DNA of 64,000 bases, from the NCBI GenBank assembly GCA_032622095.1, contig CP136069.1, positions 2,327,462 through 2,391,461 on the forward strand, given 5' to 3'. Shown in pieces: positions 22,640 to 34,912 of this stretch (its first letter is position 1; each line of letters begins with the position of its first letter). The notes beneath the pieces are model-generated. The model was not told the origin of the DNA, ran no database searches, and worked only from the letters and a program-made list of their open reading frames with translations. The position numbers and the translations under genes are program-made. Origin of the DNA: Siphonodentalium dalli (lineage: Eukaryota > Mollusca > Scaphopoda > Gadilida > Siphonodentaliidae).

Positions 22640-22970
22640 TTTTTTAAATGAGACATATTATGTTATTGGTCTTGCCGTCCATCCGTCTGTTTGCTTTGTT
22701 TTCTTGATGATAACTTTATATAGTCTCAACTGAATGGAATGAAATTTGGTATATGGGATTACTAGCACAAATTACAGATGGACCAGGAAGTGTTCAATGC
22801 AGGCTATTGTAATATGCTGAGTGCGATAAATTATTTGATAATTTGGCCAATAAATGCATTAGTAAGTTAGTACAGTACATCTGGGGATAGTGCTGAGTGG
22901 TATTTCGGTATACTGATTATAACGGTAAGATTTTCAATACCGTTACCGTCATTTTTTCCATAATCGGTAA
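22640..22970. repeat. Dispersed repeat fragments downstream of the STIL-like locus
   Basis: 'gtctcaactgaatggaatga' and 'tggtatttcggtatactg ... accgttaccg' resemble ends of common bivalve repeats, the latter like a hAT terminus. No boundaries could be fixed. Confidence 0.35.
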
Positions 22971-23430
22971 ACCTTGAAGATGGTATTATCGGGGTTACAG
23001 GTCATACTGGCCCGTTACCGGGTACATTGTGGTTTACCTTTATCGGAATACAAAGAAACTACTTGGTTTCTTTACACCATAGTTATCATTCTGACAGTTG
23101 AAAGAAACTGTTCATTCTTATGTCACTTCTTTCCTGAAGTCATTTGCCAAAAAATGCATTCCTTCACTACCGGGGACAAAATCCAGCCCAATATTATATT
23201 GCAAGTATGATTGCATCATGCATTCTGTGCTATTTTTAAACCACTGAATGTGTGGGACAGCTCATTATGTCCTGTGGTGTTATCGAGTGGGAATGATTGA
23301 TCAGGCCAAAATAAATTGAATGTGCGTTTCCAGTACCCGCCCGCCCCAATCTAAAACACCAAGCCCAACATCATTTTATTGATTTTGACCTTTTTCGTCG
23401 ATAAACATTTTTGTTAATCATCGCCAGATC

Positions 23431-23884
23431 TTTTTTATACCCCCCGCAACGAAGTTAGGGGGGGTATACTGGAGTCAGCTTGTCCATCCGTCTGTCGTCT
23501 GTCGTCCGTTGTCCGTCCGTGGACACAAATTTATCCGGAGTTTTTCTCAGTCGTTTTTTGATCAATTGTCGTGAAACTTGGCACAGACATCAACCACCAT
23601 GGGAACCTGTGCACCTGCGATTATGACGTCTGTCGGACTTTTTTTCGTGGAGTTATCCCCCCTTTTTCAACTTAGAAATTTTTTCGCAACATACATAATT
23701 TTGTCCAAGCTTTTATTTCTACATTTTTCGGTCAATAGGTTTAAGATTAGGGTTATGGTTGTACACCTGCAATGGGAACTGTTATTTTATTATTTTAACT
23801 AAATGTTTACTGACATGTCAAACATCTTAGTATTTTAAAAACAGGGGGGTATCCGTAGTCCCATTGGGACAGTCACACCTCTAG
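23431..23884 (+). mobile_element. 'ggggggtatac' dispersed element with gtccgtccgt tract
   Basis: Starts 'ataccccccgcaacgaagtt', continues with 'ccatccgtctgtcgtctgtc' and ends 'ggggggtatccgtagtccca'. A second copy lies inverted at 58142-58605, where 'aaaaagtccgacagatgtca' and 'ggttcccatggtggttgatg' match the interior here. The type is common in bivalve genomes. Its class is uncertain. Confidence 0.6.
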
Positions 23885-24104
23885 TTTAAGTTTGGTCATG
23901 CAGTTTACTATTTTACGATAATGATTCCACAAGTGTCCGATCATTGCTACCTAGCTCATTTAGTAGGCAAGCAGAGAGTCCTAATTTTTGAGTATTCAAA
24001 CCAAATGGTTGCCGATTACCACAATACGAAGGGGAACACCCCGACATTGTTACTCAGATATAATTTTTTGTACCTCCAGTGCCTGGCCTAAGTTTTACGG
24101 GAAA

Positions 24105-24725
24105 ATGGCTAATTATACCCCCACTTTCGAAGAAAATGGGGGGTATACTGGATTGACTGCGTCCGTCCGTCCGTCCGTCACGCTTTCTCCGTCCGTTCGT
24201 CCGTCCGTCCGACCTCATAACTCGAACAACTATGAACCGATATTTCATTAATTTTTTGTATGCAATCTCCTTAGGACGGTCTCTCCTAATGACGCTAATT
24301 GCGGTTCGGTCCGACTTTTTTTTTTCAAGTTACGCCTCTTTTTCGACTTATTTTGACTTAGAAAATTCTTTCCGACTTAATAACTTTAACAAATATGAAC
24401 CGATTTCAATAATTTTTGGTATACATGCTTCTCACAATACCCTCTCTACATGATGCGGCTAGGGATTGGCTCAGACTGTTTTTCGTAATATTACACCTCA
24501 TTTTCGACTTATTTTGACTTAGAAAATTCTGTCTGACTTAATAACTTTTAACAAATATGAACCGATTTTAATAATTTTTTCTGTACAAGCTTCTTGTGAC
24601 ACCATATCGATATTATTAGTCCAAATTTTTCTTTAAACTTAAAAATCTTTTTGGTTGAGTTTACGGATAATGCGGGTTGAATTTGCCACGGTGGGGGTAT
24701 GCTAGCACTCGAGTGCACACCTCTT
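24105..24725 (+). mobile_element. Related 'ggggggtatac' element with internal tandem units
   Basis: The head 'cgaagaaaatggggggtata' and a gtccgtccgt tract are followed by three similar blocks around 'tatgaaccgat ... gacttagaaaattc' (24228, 24388, 24549). It ends 'tcgagtgcacacctcttgtt'. Open frames here are repeat-derived. Confidence 0.5.
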
Positions 24726-24747
24726 GTTTTAATTTAGTTGTCGTCAT

Positions 24748-24770
24748 ATATATATATATATATATATATA
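24748..24770. repeat. (TA)n microsatellite
   Basis: Uninterrupted TA run of about eleven units. Confidence 0.9.
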
Positions 24771-25591
24771 TTTATCACCCCATTTATTCATTTTCATAAA
24801 AATAAATAAAATAAAACAAATTAAAGATGTTATGTTTAGAATATCTTATGCATGAAATCACCAATAAGTTATCCCCAGAGTATGTTATACTTGTGATAGT
24901 TACGTTACGCACGCGATGTTCTCCTGGCGTATTGCGATAATCGCCAACCAAACCGAATGACATTTTTATTGATGATAAACCAGTTCTGATAGAAATGTCG
25001 TTGCTAACGAATTTATTGAAATAAATACATGTATCATGAAGACATGATGTTAGTTGTAAATAATAACATAGTTATACTATCCTGCAGTCAGCAGAAGATT
25101 GTCGTAAATTGTAAAATCTGAGACCAATTAAAAAAATTAGTGGAAAATTAATATTGCGACAACATCAGACATTTTGCGAGAATTCACACCAATGTCACCC
25201 AGTGTTCCAGGTTAGCTAACCCATATGTTACCAGAATTGTTACTCAAACTGTTATAATCACTATTACCATTAACTGCTAATGGGCAACTCATTGAAAGTT
25301 TATAATTTTGAGTATCTAATTTTGGGACTTGATTAAGTAATAATTAAGAATCTGTGATATCGAGACCAACATCAGTACATGTAAAGAAACCATTGGTGCA
25401 ATCTGTTTTTCGTTTGCGGTATTTTTATTCTACATGTAGGTAACCGCATGCGAACTGAACGGTAATTTGCCTCAAATTTGCACGCCTGGACTGTTCGCTA
25501 TATAATTTTAATAGGCCTACATAATGAATGTCTTCTCATTGACTATGTCAAACAGTAATACAGTTATCTACTATATAATTTGAGACTTCCG

Positions 25592-25628
<37 letters not shown>

Positions 25629-25630
25629 AT
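25592..25630. repeat. (TA)n(TG)n microsatellite
   Basis: About 13 TA units followed by TG units. Confidence 0.9.
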
Positions 25631-25829
25631 ATATGTGGGTACTTCATGGAATCCAAAACGCGTGTACAGATTGAGCTCAAACTTCGTATATAAGTGTAAA
25701 ATCCCACCAACATGGCCGTGGTCGCGTTTTGGAGAAGCTCAGAGCACCGTTTCTCCAATCCCAAATCACCGCAATCGGCACTTTGCGCTTAATCGCGTTG
25801 ATATATAAAGAGCGTTCATTTTCCGCAGT

Positions 25830-26425
25830 GTCTATATAAAGAGCGTCGTTTTCGCTATCTACTTATCTGTATGACGGGAGTCTGTAGCATGTCGCTCGAA
25901 ATATTATGCAGAGACATTTCACGACGGGAAGCGTTTGTTTTCAATTCAATGCAATGTTATCGCTCGAGCGTTGTCTGTCGTTCCTAGGAAGGGGGGATTT
26001 CTACGGGTAAATTTCGTTTCGCTATCTACTTATCTGTATGACGGGAGTCTGTAGCCTGTCGCTCGAAATAGAGAGACATTTCACGACGGGAAGTGTTTGT
26101 TTTCAATTCAATGCAATGTTATCGCTCGAGCGTTGTCTGTCGTTCCTAGGAAGGGGGGATTTTTACAGGTAAATTTTTCCGCCAGAAACAAAAAATTTAA
26201 TTAAAACAATTTAAAATTAAAAAAAATTTAAAAATAAAAAAACAATTCAGAAAAAAAATATATTAAATTTAAAAAACATTAAATTCATATTAAAAAATTT
26301 AAAAAATGTCATGTTTCTGACGAAATTTGGTACAAATGCAGCACAAGTGTCTCGGAACCTGTTGCAATTGCTTTTTTGAACAAAGCCATGGGACGAATGC
26401 CGCCAGTGGCGGGCTAACCTGCTAG
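25830..26425 (+). mobile_element. Helitron-like element 1 of a head-to-tail chain
   Basis: Begins near 'tctatataaagagcgtcg' and ends with a short stem 'cgccagtggcgg' then 'gctaacctgCTAG'. It contains a 150-base direct repeat (25848-25999 and 26018-26170) including 'acttatctgtatgacgggag' and 'tcgctcgagcgttgtctgtc'. The A-rich stretch at 26190-26310 looks mutated and slippage-prone. The left boundary is uncertain. Confidence 0.5.
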
Positions 26426-27049
26426 TCTCATATATATTTTAAAGACCTCTGTCTGTCTGTTTGTCTGTTTGTCTGTCATTTATACAAATCTACGATTCTC
26501 AACCGATCGGGACGAAACTTGGTACGTGTGTGTAGTTTGACCAGGCGGTGGACGTTGTCGTATTGGCGAGCCCGTGCGGCGCCGGCTTCGCGCATGCGCT
26601 GACGAGATCTCGGAAATGGGTGGAGCTATCGACTTGAAATTTGCTATGTGAATGTATCTTGCCCCGGATACGAATTTTATCGGGTCGCCGAGCCCGTGCG
26701 ACGCCAGCTTCGCGCATGCGCAGACGAGATCTAGGAAATGGGTGGAGCTATCGACTTGAAATTTGGTATGTGAATGTATCTTGCCCCGGATACGAATTTT
26801 ATCGGGTTGCCGAGCCCGTGCGACGCCAGCTTCGCGCATGCGCAGACGAGATCTCGGAAAAGGGTGGATCTATCGACTTGAAATTTGGTATGTGAATGTA
26901 TCTTGCCCCGGATACGAATTTTATCGGGTCGCCGAGCCCGTGCGACGCCAGCTTCGCGCATGTGCAGACGAGATCTCGGAAACGGGTGGAGCTATCGACT
27001 TGAAATTTGGTTTTTGAATAGCCCGGACAACGTCTGGCTCATCGGCTAG
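26426..27049 (+). mobile_element. Helitron-like element 2, with four 122-bp internal repeats
   Basis: Begins TCTCATATATATTTTAAAGA directly after the previous CTAG. It ends with a 'cccggacaacgtctgg' stem and 'ctcatcggCTAG'. Four tandem units contain 'cttgccccggatacgaattt' and 'gacgccagcttcgcgcatg'. It is the long form of the elements at 15862 and 18914. Long open frames on both strands follow the repeat and are not genes. Confidence 0.65.
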
Positions 27050-27827
27050 TCTATTATATATTTTGGAAGATCTGTCTGTCTGTGTGTGTGTGTGTTCGTG
27101 ATGAACTCAAAAACGGCCGACCCGATTTCGATGAAACTTCGTATGTGAGGGTACTATCGGTCGGGAAGTGGCATAGGCATATTAATTTTCAGATCCGAGG
27201 TCAACTTTTCACGTGCCGAGGTCAAATCTGTTTTTACGCTGTGTTACGGGACTTTCATTTGAGTTTGGTGCTTACAAATCGATTCGAAACAGCGCGAATA
27301 ATAAAATGCCAGTCACAATAATGACACTGAGAATCTTTCGTGTTTCCTCTTTCCAACGATATATAATGCGTATGTATCCGTTTTAGTTATCTGCCTCAAT
27401 TATCAAGAAGAAGTGGTACTATCTTCCATCAGGATAAAAACAATGCGTAACTTCTATGACGTCGTTAGAGGTCATAACGTTAGATCACGTTAACGCTTAA
27501 CCGGCCGATGCATTTGACTGTTTCAGACGTCTTGGCGATATCTCGGGCACCGATGGTAATTTATCTTTACGTTGAAACTTGATAATTAATGAGCGTGTGT
27601 ATATGAGGCGCGTTTATATACTTGAGTGGAAATCAAATCGGGTTAAACTGGCGGATGTTTACGGACGAAATTTGATGCATAGGGTATCTCGGTATCCGCT
27701 GGGCCAATTTCCCGGTATCCGCTGGGCCGATTTCCACCATTTTTGGGGTGTTGGTGTTTGACCCCACCTGACCTTCAAAATGGTCAATTCAAGGTCAAAG
27801 CCCGGACGAAGTCGGGTCACCTTCTAG
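27050..27827 (+). mobile_element. Helitron-like element 3 of the chain
   Basis: Begins TCTATTATATATTTTGGAAG at the end of element 2. The 3' end is the hairpin 'cccggacgaagtcggg' followed by 'tcaccttCTAG'. No Rep/helicase coding sequence is visible. Confidence 0.65.
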
Positions 27828-28431
27828 TCTATTATATATTTTGGAAGATCTGTTTGTGTGTCTGTATCTGTGTGTCTGTGTTCGCGATGAACTCGAAAAC
27901 GGCCCAGCCGATTTCGATGAAACTTGGGTATATGGGGGTATTTTCGGCCGGGGGGTGGCATGGGCCTATTAATTTGCCTGTGCGACGTGACCTTGACCTT
28001 TGAAATCGGGTAATTTCAAGGTCAAACGCCCGAATATCACGGGATTTCAATGAAACTTGGTATGTGTGGGTATCTTCGGTCGGGGAGTGGCATAAACCTA
28101 TTAATTTGTCCGTGCGATGTGACCTTGACCTTGAAATCGGGTCAATTCAAGGTCAAATCGCCAATTTTGATGGGATTTCGACGAAATTTGATACATGGGG
28201 GTACTTTTGTCAACTGAGTGTTTTGGACGGGTCAAATCGTGACCCTGACCTTGACCTTCAAAATAATAAATTCAAGGTCAAATCGGGTAAAACCGGATGG
28301 ATTTCGACGGGCACGTTTGTCGGGTACTTTTGTCCGGGCAGTGTTTTGGACTGGTCAAATCGTGACCCCACTTGACCTTCAAAATGGACAATTCAAGGTC
28401 AAAGCCCGGACGAAGTCGGGTCACCTTCTAG
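27828..28431 (+). mobile_element. Helitron-like element 4 of the chain
   Basis: Same start and same terminal hairpin as element 3. The interior has three units around 'gtgaccttgaccttgaaatc' and 'aattcaaggtcaaa'. Frames on both strands are repeat-derived. Confidence 0.65.
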
Positions 28432-29137
28432 TACTATATGTAGTAGTCGACACGTCCCGATGATTCTTTTGGCATACTACTCCCGCATAGCCAATTATAA
28501 GCCTGGCATGCATTATTAATATATTATAATATATATGTAAGGCTGGTTGAAAGCTGTGATAGATAAATGTTTGTGCACAGTGAAGAAATAAAAACAGTTG
28601 GGTGCACTATCATGTAAATGAATTTCATTGGAGATGATTGATTTATAAGTATTGCTTTCGGATATTAATGCATATATTATTTTCTCTATTTCTGATGTCT
28701 GACTTCATAACTGCTCATTGTGTTCGGTTGTTAGTTAACTTTTGAAAATGCAAATTGGCCCACCCTCCCCAATATTTTTTATACCTGTTACCAGAAACAC
28801 GCATTCATGTTAGTTTGGCCTGACATTCATATGTATATGATTTATAATAATTAACCGGGAAGTGAATAATAGTTCTATATTAAGTTAAATACTTTGAAAG
28901 TAATAAATCCTTATTTCCCGGCATTTAATAAAAGCATACTTATTCACACCCGGCGGAACATTCCAATACCCAACTTTAATAAGAGCATGTGCTCTGTGCA
29001 AGTCGGCGGGGTTATATCAAAGCTCTTGGATGTATCCGCTGAATGATGGTTCCATAACTCGCAATTATTACATGTATTTGAGATCAGTGTACCTTGTCAT
29101 CAATCCATGCATGATGCATACAGACAAATGATACATT
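28432..29137. other. No gene seen
   Basis: AT-rich unique-looking sequence with no open frame or repeat that I recognise. Confidence 0.5.
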
Positions 29138-29250
29138 GCCATTCTTTCACACGGCACAATCGTTTCGACAATTCTACGACCGATTCCACGATTCTGCAGC
29201 TTGACAACCACGGTGCTACAGCGGTTTAACGATTCTGCGACCAGGCTGAT
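29138..29250. repeat. Left arm of a wide inverted repeat (partner 32668-32750)
   Basis: 'gattctgcagcttgacaacc' and 'acggtgctacagcggtttaa' are found inverted at 32672-32745 with about 85-90% agreement. A weaker inverted match links 29643-29668 ('acaacgacgattgtgcgacc') with 32248-32275. The two pairs could be ends of a 3.6-kb element. Confidence 0.6.
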
Positions 29251-30121
29251 GCGATAAACACGAAAAAAACATTGAGAAATGAATAATTCCAGAAATACGG
29301 ACAGGAATGTACCATATATTATATTTCTATTAGGTACGGCGATCTTCGATTCGATAATCTGTAAAGAGTTCAGCACTAGACAGTTAGCACAACAATACAT
29401 AATCTTTGACATAAATAGACCAGTTGTTTTGGATTTACACACATCACTGTGTGAAATTCATCTTTAGAGTTGAGAAAATATATATAACGTCCTATAAAAT
29501 TTAGTGGAAACCAAATAATAACATAGCCATACGTCTTTGGGTGATTTTTCACAACTAATGTTCACCTCAGTTCTGTGATTGATGTCGCTGTGTCCATATT
29601 TGCGTGGGTATCATCGCACTCAATTGACAATGCCGAGTAGTCAACTATGACAACGACGATTGTGCGACCAGCAATTGAAATTTCATTAAATTGTGCTCAC
29701 GAGAAGTCGCTTTCTAGTGAATGTCATGCTCGCTATTTATAATAGACATGAATACGCATATGAGTCACCTCAAGGCTACGAGATTAAGACTCTTTAATTT
29801 GGAGCCAGCTGAGGAAAATAAAGTAATGTCGAATTGTATATTGCTATACTGTACAGGTTTAATTTCCATATCCGTGTACCACACATTACATGATTTAAAT
29901 TGCCTTTCCGCCTATCCTACTTTCCTTCCGTCTGTCTGTACGCCTAACTAGCAGCCGACTCACAATGCCTCAGTATTTTCTTATTGTCAACATGTCTTAT
30001 TCTCAGTTGCGTTGTGGTATCGATGTTGGGGAAGGGTCGCCTTAGAAATTAACTCCACACTTGAAACTTAATTTTGTTTTGAGCATAATTCCACATTTTG
30101 ACATCCAGGTATCGGAGATGA

Positions 30122-30200
30122 TAATATATATATATGTATATATAGAGGGAGAGAGAGCGGAGGGAAGGGTGAGAGGGAGAGAGAGAGGGGAGGGAGGATA
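30122..30200. repeat. (TA)n then purine-rich GA tract
   Basis: A short TA run at 30124-30143 is followed by about 55 bases that are almost purely A and G on the + strand. Confidence 0.85.
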
Positions 30201-30672
30201 GATAATCTCTAATGAGTTTATTCGAGATGTTCTTTGCGAGGCTTGGAACTTAAATGGACGAGGTTAATAAATTGCATATAATTGGGACAAATTTGAAATC
30301 CACTTAATCACATAACCACATTTTAACAAGGAAAACAGGCTAAAAAAAACTGCGATTAAAAAAAATAATATTGATTTGCTTACCACAACACAAGAGGAAG
30401 TAAAGACACCTTCAAGACAAAATAATGTTCCATTTTAAATGTGTCTTTTAATTTTGGCAAAAGTGTATATATTGTATCACTAAATGATGAATAGGCGCGT
30501 GCTTCCCGGGATACTTGACATCACACCAGCAATGACCGCGCGGATTAATACTATTTTCGAAAAGTCTCGCATGACACCAACACTAGATATTGCAAATTTT
30601 TTTCCAACTCCTTTGCATTGACGAAAATAGATACAAAAACAAAGAGGCAAATTGTGGGACTATATTATCTCC

Positions 30673-30982
30673 GTCATATATATCTTGGACACTGAATGAA
30701 CTAATGGTTATATATTTCTTGCTTGCAAGATCATAGAAGTCGTTTTAAAATCGGTGAAAGATGCGACTTATCTTGCGACGTAGAAGAAATAAAAGGATCA
30801 AAATCTTACTTGTCATTCGCTTCTATAGCGAAAGGACTCACACGATTGGTCCAGAGGTAAAGTTGTTTAGGTTTGACAGTGCGCGTACTGTAGGTACTCC
30901 GTACCGATTTTTAAAACGACTTCTATGATCTTGCAAGCAAGAAATATATAACCATTAGTTCATTCAGTGTCCAAGATATTTA
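30673..30982. mobile_element. Hairpin element with near-perfect ~77-bp arms
   Basis: The arm at 30679-30756 ('cttggacactgaatgaacta ... agaagtcgttttaaaa') is repeated inverted at 30906-30982 with almost no differences. The loop is about 150 bases. The structure is that of a young MITE or foldback copy. Target-site duplication not resolved. Confidence 0.8.
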
Positions 30983-31766
30983 TTATAGGAGATACATATT
31001 TTGGGTAAATATTATTTTTCATCGCCAGCCAGAGTGCGCTATACTGTCGTATACATTTGTGAAGCGTCTCTGTCGACGCCGTAAATATATTCATTCTGCG
31101 TGCATTTTTAGCTTCTTTTAAGGATTTTGATATTTTAAAAAAAGGTATAAACACAGTTAAGAAACTCATTTTATAAAATGTTATATCCCAACATAACTCG
31201 TTTGGGATCCTCTATATAAATCATTATTATCCGTCCTTAATTACCACTATATATTTTTCGTGAACGCGGGCATGTATTTCATGAATATTCAAAAATCCAT
31301 ATATGGAATGCACCTCCAGAACTTTGACATGTAGACTAAAACCGCAATTTTTCTGTTATCCATCCCTTTAATTTTTATATTTTTTTAAAGTGTTGCTCAT
31401 TATTTTTCAGTTTCAGATAACCACACCCGGCTCTTTCGAAGTATTTTAACTAATACTTTCATACAAACATCTTTATAAAAGTAACTAAACGGTCAATAAT
31501 TTTTCGAGGACATCTTTATATGTAGGGCCTACCTGCTAATCAGAATATGACTAAAATAACTCATGTTATGGTAGGCTAAGTGGTGACATTTTCGTATAAA
31601 CAAGTCAACTTTACAGAAATTACAAAAACGCTGGGTGCACTAAGAAGAAAAATGTTCAGGTACATGTAAGTTGGGCATTTTGTCATGTTCTAATCTAAGA
31701 ATGCTCGTTTAGCGACAAATATCTTATGTGACTTGGTCTCTATATCTTCACATGTGGGGACCAGTA

Positions 31767-32083
31767 TTGATTGATTGATTGATTGATTGGGGTTTTATGT
31801 CGCTTTAGCAACTAAGGCCATATCACGACATTGCCAGTTTTAGTGGTGGAGGAAATCCGCACACTTACGGCCAATCTAACAGTGATTTCAATGGCTGATA
31901 AATTCGTCGACCATGTGCGGCAAACCACCGGCCATCGGCAAGTAACTGGCAACTTCACCAGATAACGATTTCGAGTTACAAAGTCCACGATGGAAACATG
32001 TGGATTTGAACCCTTATCGCCAGCGCTGGAAGACGAAATGGCTTGGAGTTGTACCCCTAACCGATTGAGCCACCGAGGCCCCC
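31767..32083 (-). mobile_element. Complete tRNA-derived SINE, perfect 12-bp TSD
   Basis: Flanked by tggggaccagta at 31755-31766 and 32084-32095. On the minus strand it begins 'ggggcctcggtggctcaatc' with an RNA polymerase III A box (tggctcaatcgg) and a B box (gggttcaaatcc), and ends in a (caat)n tail. Length is 317 bases. The perfect duplication and intact promoter boxes indicate recent LINE-mediated insertion. The 114-residue minus frame over it is not a gene. Its 3' half recurs at 17974-18120. Confidence 0.92.
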
Positions 32084-32667
32084 TGGGGACCAGTAAATAC
32101 ACAGTACTGTATTGAATCCAGGACATGTGCATTGTATAACGAAGGCACAGTTCCAAACATTATTGATGCAGCATAATGGGCTTACATGCAGAACTAAGCT
32201 GCCCGATCAGTGACAGATACGTCATATACAAATGAAAATTACCGTTCAACGAGTCGCACAATCGTCGTCATGGTCGAGGCGGGGTGTTGCCAAATAGTTG
32301 ACATTTTTACTGCATTTCTGTGTTTAGTTTAATCGAATATTGCGTCAACAGAGGTACGAATATGACAAATAATACATTTATGCTTATCAAAGCTTATGTT
32401 GGATGTTAATTTTCGCACTGTTAAGGTCCCTTTGTAGCCCAAGAAATGACTTTTTGCGATCGGTTCGCGGTTTGATCTGATTATCCAGATTTGACAGATG
32501 TGACTCATTTTATGTATAGATCTCATCTTCGTATGTATTCCGTGAGTCAACCTGGTGGACCTGCAAAGTCTACTCTACACGACGAATACAAGAAGAAGCC
32601 CACTTTTATCGTCCCAATTCAGTAAAAAGCCCGTTTATCTAAGTTTGTCATAAAATATCACGTATAA

Positions 32668-32750
32668 TAAGGTCACAGAATCGTTAAACTGCCGTAGCAC
32701 CGTGGTTGTCAAGCCGCATAATCGTGGAATTGGTCGAATCATTTCCTTAT
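32668..32750. repeat. Right arm of the wide inverted repeat
   Basis: Inverted match to 29150-29250 ('tagcaccgtggttgtcaagc'). Confidence 0.6.
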
Positions 32751-33299
32751 TTATTGTAAGCTGTGTAGCTATTCGATTTCCTCCAAAAACAGTTGACTTG
32801 TGTACCAAACGATTACTACTTAATGGGTGTTTTAAGGGATTAGTTGAAATAATTGGTAATACGGTATACCGCAGTATGGTTTTAGGACGACATGTGCTGT
32901 TAATTTATTCCAACATACCATCACTATTAATATGTGTGTTGATATTTATTATAAGTGTTATTTATATTACTTATTAGTTAAACATTTCTTACACGGAACA
33001 TCTCTCGATAAATACGTAATTTTCAATTTACCAATTACCAGGAAAACGTGATAGAATTATTTAAATTTACAACCACCTGGTGTTGTTTATGTTTACCTTA
33101 TGAGTGCTATGATGGAAAAAGCCGTCTTATTCAAGAGGTCAAATGCATTCATACTTTTTAGTTGTGGAGTTCCGAAAAAAGAAAAAAAAAATTCTACAGA
33201 ATAAACCAGTTGATTGTCACAATGGTGATATTTGATTACATTTATTGGTGGTTTTATGTGAGCTGGTCACTAACGTGTAAAGCCTGTTATAGATTGTGT

Positions 33300-34260
33300 A
33301 TTTAGGTATTATCGGACGTAAACTAGCATCTCGCTAGTAGCGCTATAGATAGATCAAAAGAGCTTGTGATGCAAATTTTACAACAAAAGTGCCCACAAAA
33401 GCCTGACCTTGATATCACGAGCTGAAAATTTTCATTATTTGGAATGCAGTAGTGTTTGTGGTCTACCAACTTCATATGGGATCTTTGAGGTGACCTCTAG
33501 ATGGACGTCATCAATTTGTTTTATTTGTCGAAATTCATCAAAAAACACTAGCAGCCATTGTGATTTCAAATTTTAACCCATTGGGACACCCTGCAGCCAG
33601 CATTTATTGGAGAATTGTTTTGAAAATTTACATTCATGTTTAGAATCACCTCTGGATGGTAACTATCGAATTTGAACAATTTTCAATCAAATACATGGCC
33701 ACTGGCAGATATCTTGGATGTTACTCTTTGCATGACTAAATCCTTTGGCACACCCTACAAACCACATCCCTGATCCGATCGTCACCAAACTTCAGATGAA
33801 TCTCCTGTTTACTCTTTTCTTTACTAAATAAATCCTTCGGCACAGGACACAGCCCTCAACCGATCATCACAAAACTTCATATTAATTTTCAGGGGGAGCA
33901 ATTTTACAAATTTCTTTACAAATCCAGCCACTAGCGGCCATCGTGAATTTCAAATTTGAAACCATCGGCACACCATGCATTCAACATTTATCGGCGAAAT
34001 GTTTTGAAAATTTACAGACATATTCAGGTTGAATTCTAGATAGTAGTTATCAAATTTGAATGATTTTCGATCAAAAACATAGCTGATGGCCTATCAATGG
34101 ATTTTACTCTTTCCATCACTAATATTTCGCCATGTCCTACAGCCAACATTTTTTAGCGAACTGATCCCAACCTTATGGCTGACCTCTGGTATTATTTAGA
34201 CATTTAAACTTTCCGCATTCTTTATCGCTCCATATTTGGAATTATCCCCTCTCTCCGAGT
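33300..34260. repeat. Degenerate array related to the 37-39 kb satellite
   Basis: 'tactctttgcatgactaaat', 'cctttggcac' and 'catggccactggcag' occur as in the array at 37440-39370, but strongly diverged. No gene seen. Confidence 0.5.
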
Positions 34261-34310
34261 TTGGCTACAGTGCCAGCGATGTCGGTATAACTGGAACCAT
34301 GAATACTTCT

Positions 34311-34568
34311 TTAACCCATTCATGATGGGAGCTGTGCTGGTTTAGCATTAAAGATCCTGTGCCATGCATTCTCTTATATATGCGAGTCTCCCATAGGGAG
34401 CCTCGCATATATTAGAGAATGTTCTGGCTTACAAGATCAAGTTAAATATTGTTAGGCCAATGCATTCTCTGATATATGCGAGGCTCCCTATGGGTGACTC
34501 GCATATATAAGAGATGCACTGGCACAGGGTTTTGCAAATTTCCGGTAGCTCCAGTCATGAAAGTGTTA
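34311..34568. mobile_element. MITE family C, copy 1 (TTAA-flanked double hairpin)
   Basis: TTAA at both ends (34311-34314, 34565-34568). Inside are two hairpins built from 'attctcttatatatgcgag' and its complement, separated by 'acaagatcaagttaaatatt'. TTAA duplication fits piggyBac- or Kolobok-type mobilisation. Confidence 0.75.
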
Positions 34569-34659
34569 AATAGAGAAATTATTACTGAACCGTCCTTTGC
34601 ATTACCGAGTCACATGACCTGATTAGTGTAAGAGAAAACATTTGCTATACAGGTTGCTA

Positions 34660-34912
34660 TTTGCTATGGCAACTATTACTGGCTTTTGTGATGTTGATGT
34701 AACATCTATCTAAATGTCAGTGAATGGAGAATCTTATAATTAAATGTATTATTTGTGGTGAAATGTACTTTCCGGCTTGACAGTCTTTCCATCTGTCTGA
34801 ATGTCAGTGAATGCAATCTAGTTGAGGTGGAGTATTCATTCAATGCAAGTCAAGAGGAGGACAACATCTTAGATATACCAAAAATGAGAGTTACCAAATG
34901 TTTTGTAGCTAG
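34660..34912 (+). pseudogene. STIL: Second, partial copy of the STIL C-terminal tail
   Basis: 34830-34890 reads 'VEYSFNASQEEDNILDIPKM', closely matching the exon D tail 'EEYMFNAIQEEDNILDIPKL'. The last residues are lost: the copy continues RVTKCF instead of RQLPKLL. Upstream, 'ttgctatggcaac' matches exon D near 22434. The copy is a duplicated exon fragment about 12 kb downstream of the first, and may be what is left of a tandem duplicate of the gene end. No splice site or start is convincing. Confidence 0.65.

Noticed and set aside
26480-27017. Several 72-119-residue frames on both strands
   Set aside because: All are readings of the 122-bp repeats of a Helitron-like element.
31812-32156. 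114-residue minus frame and a possible tRNA gene
   Set aside because: The Pol III boxes belong to a complete SINE with TSD; there is no cloverleaf with a proper acceptor stem, and the frame is a by-product.
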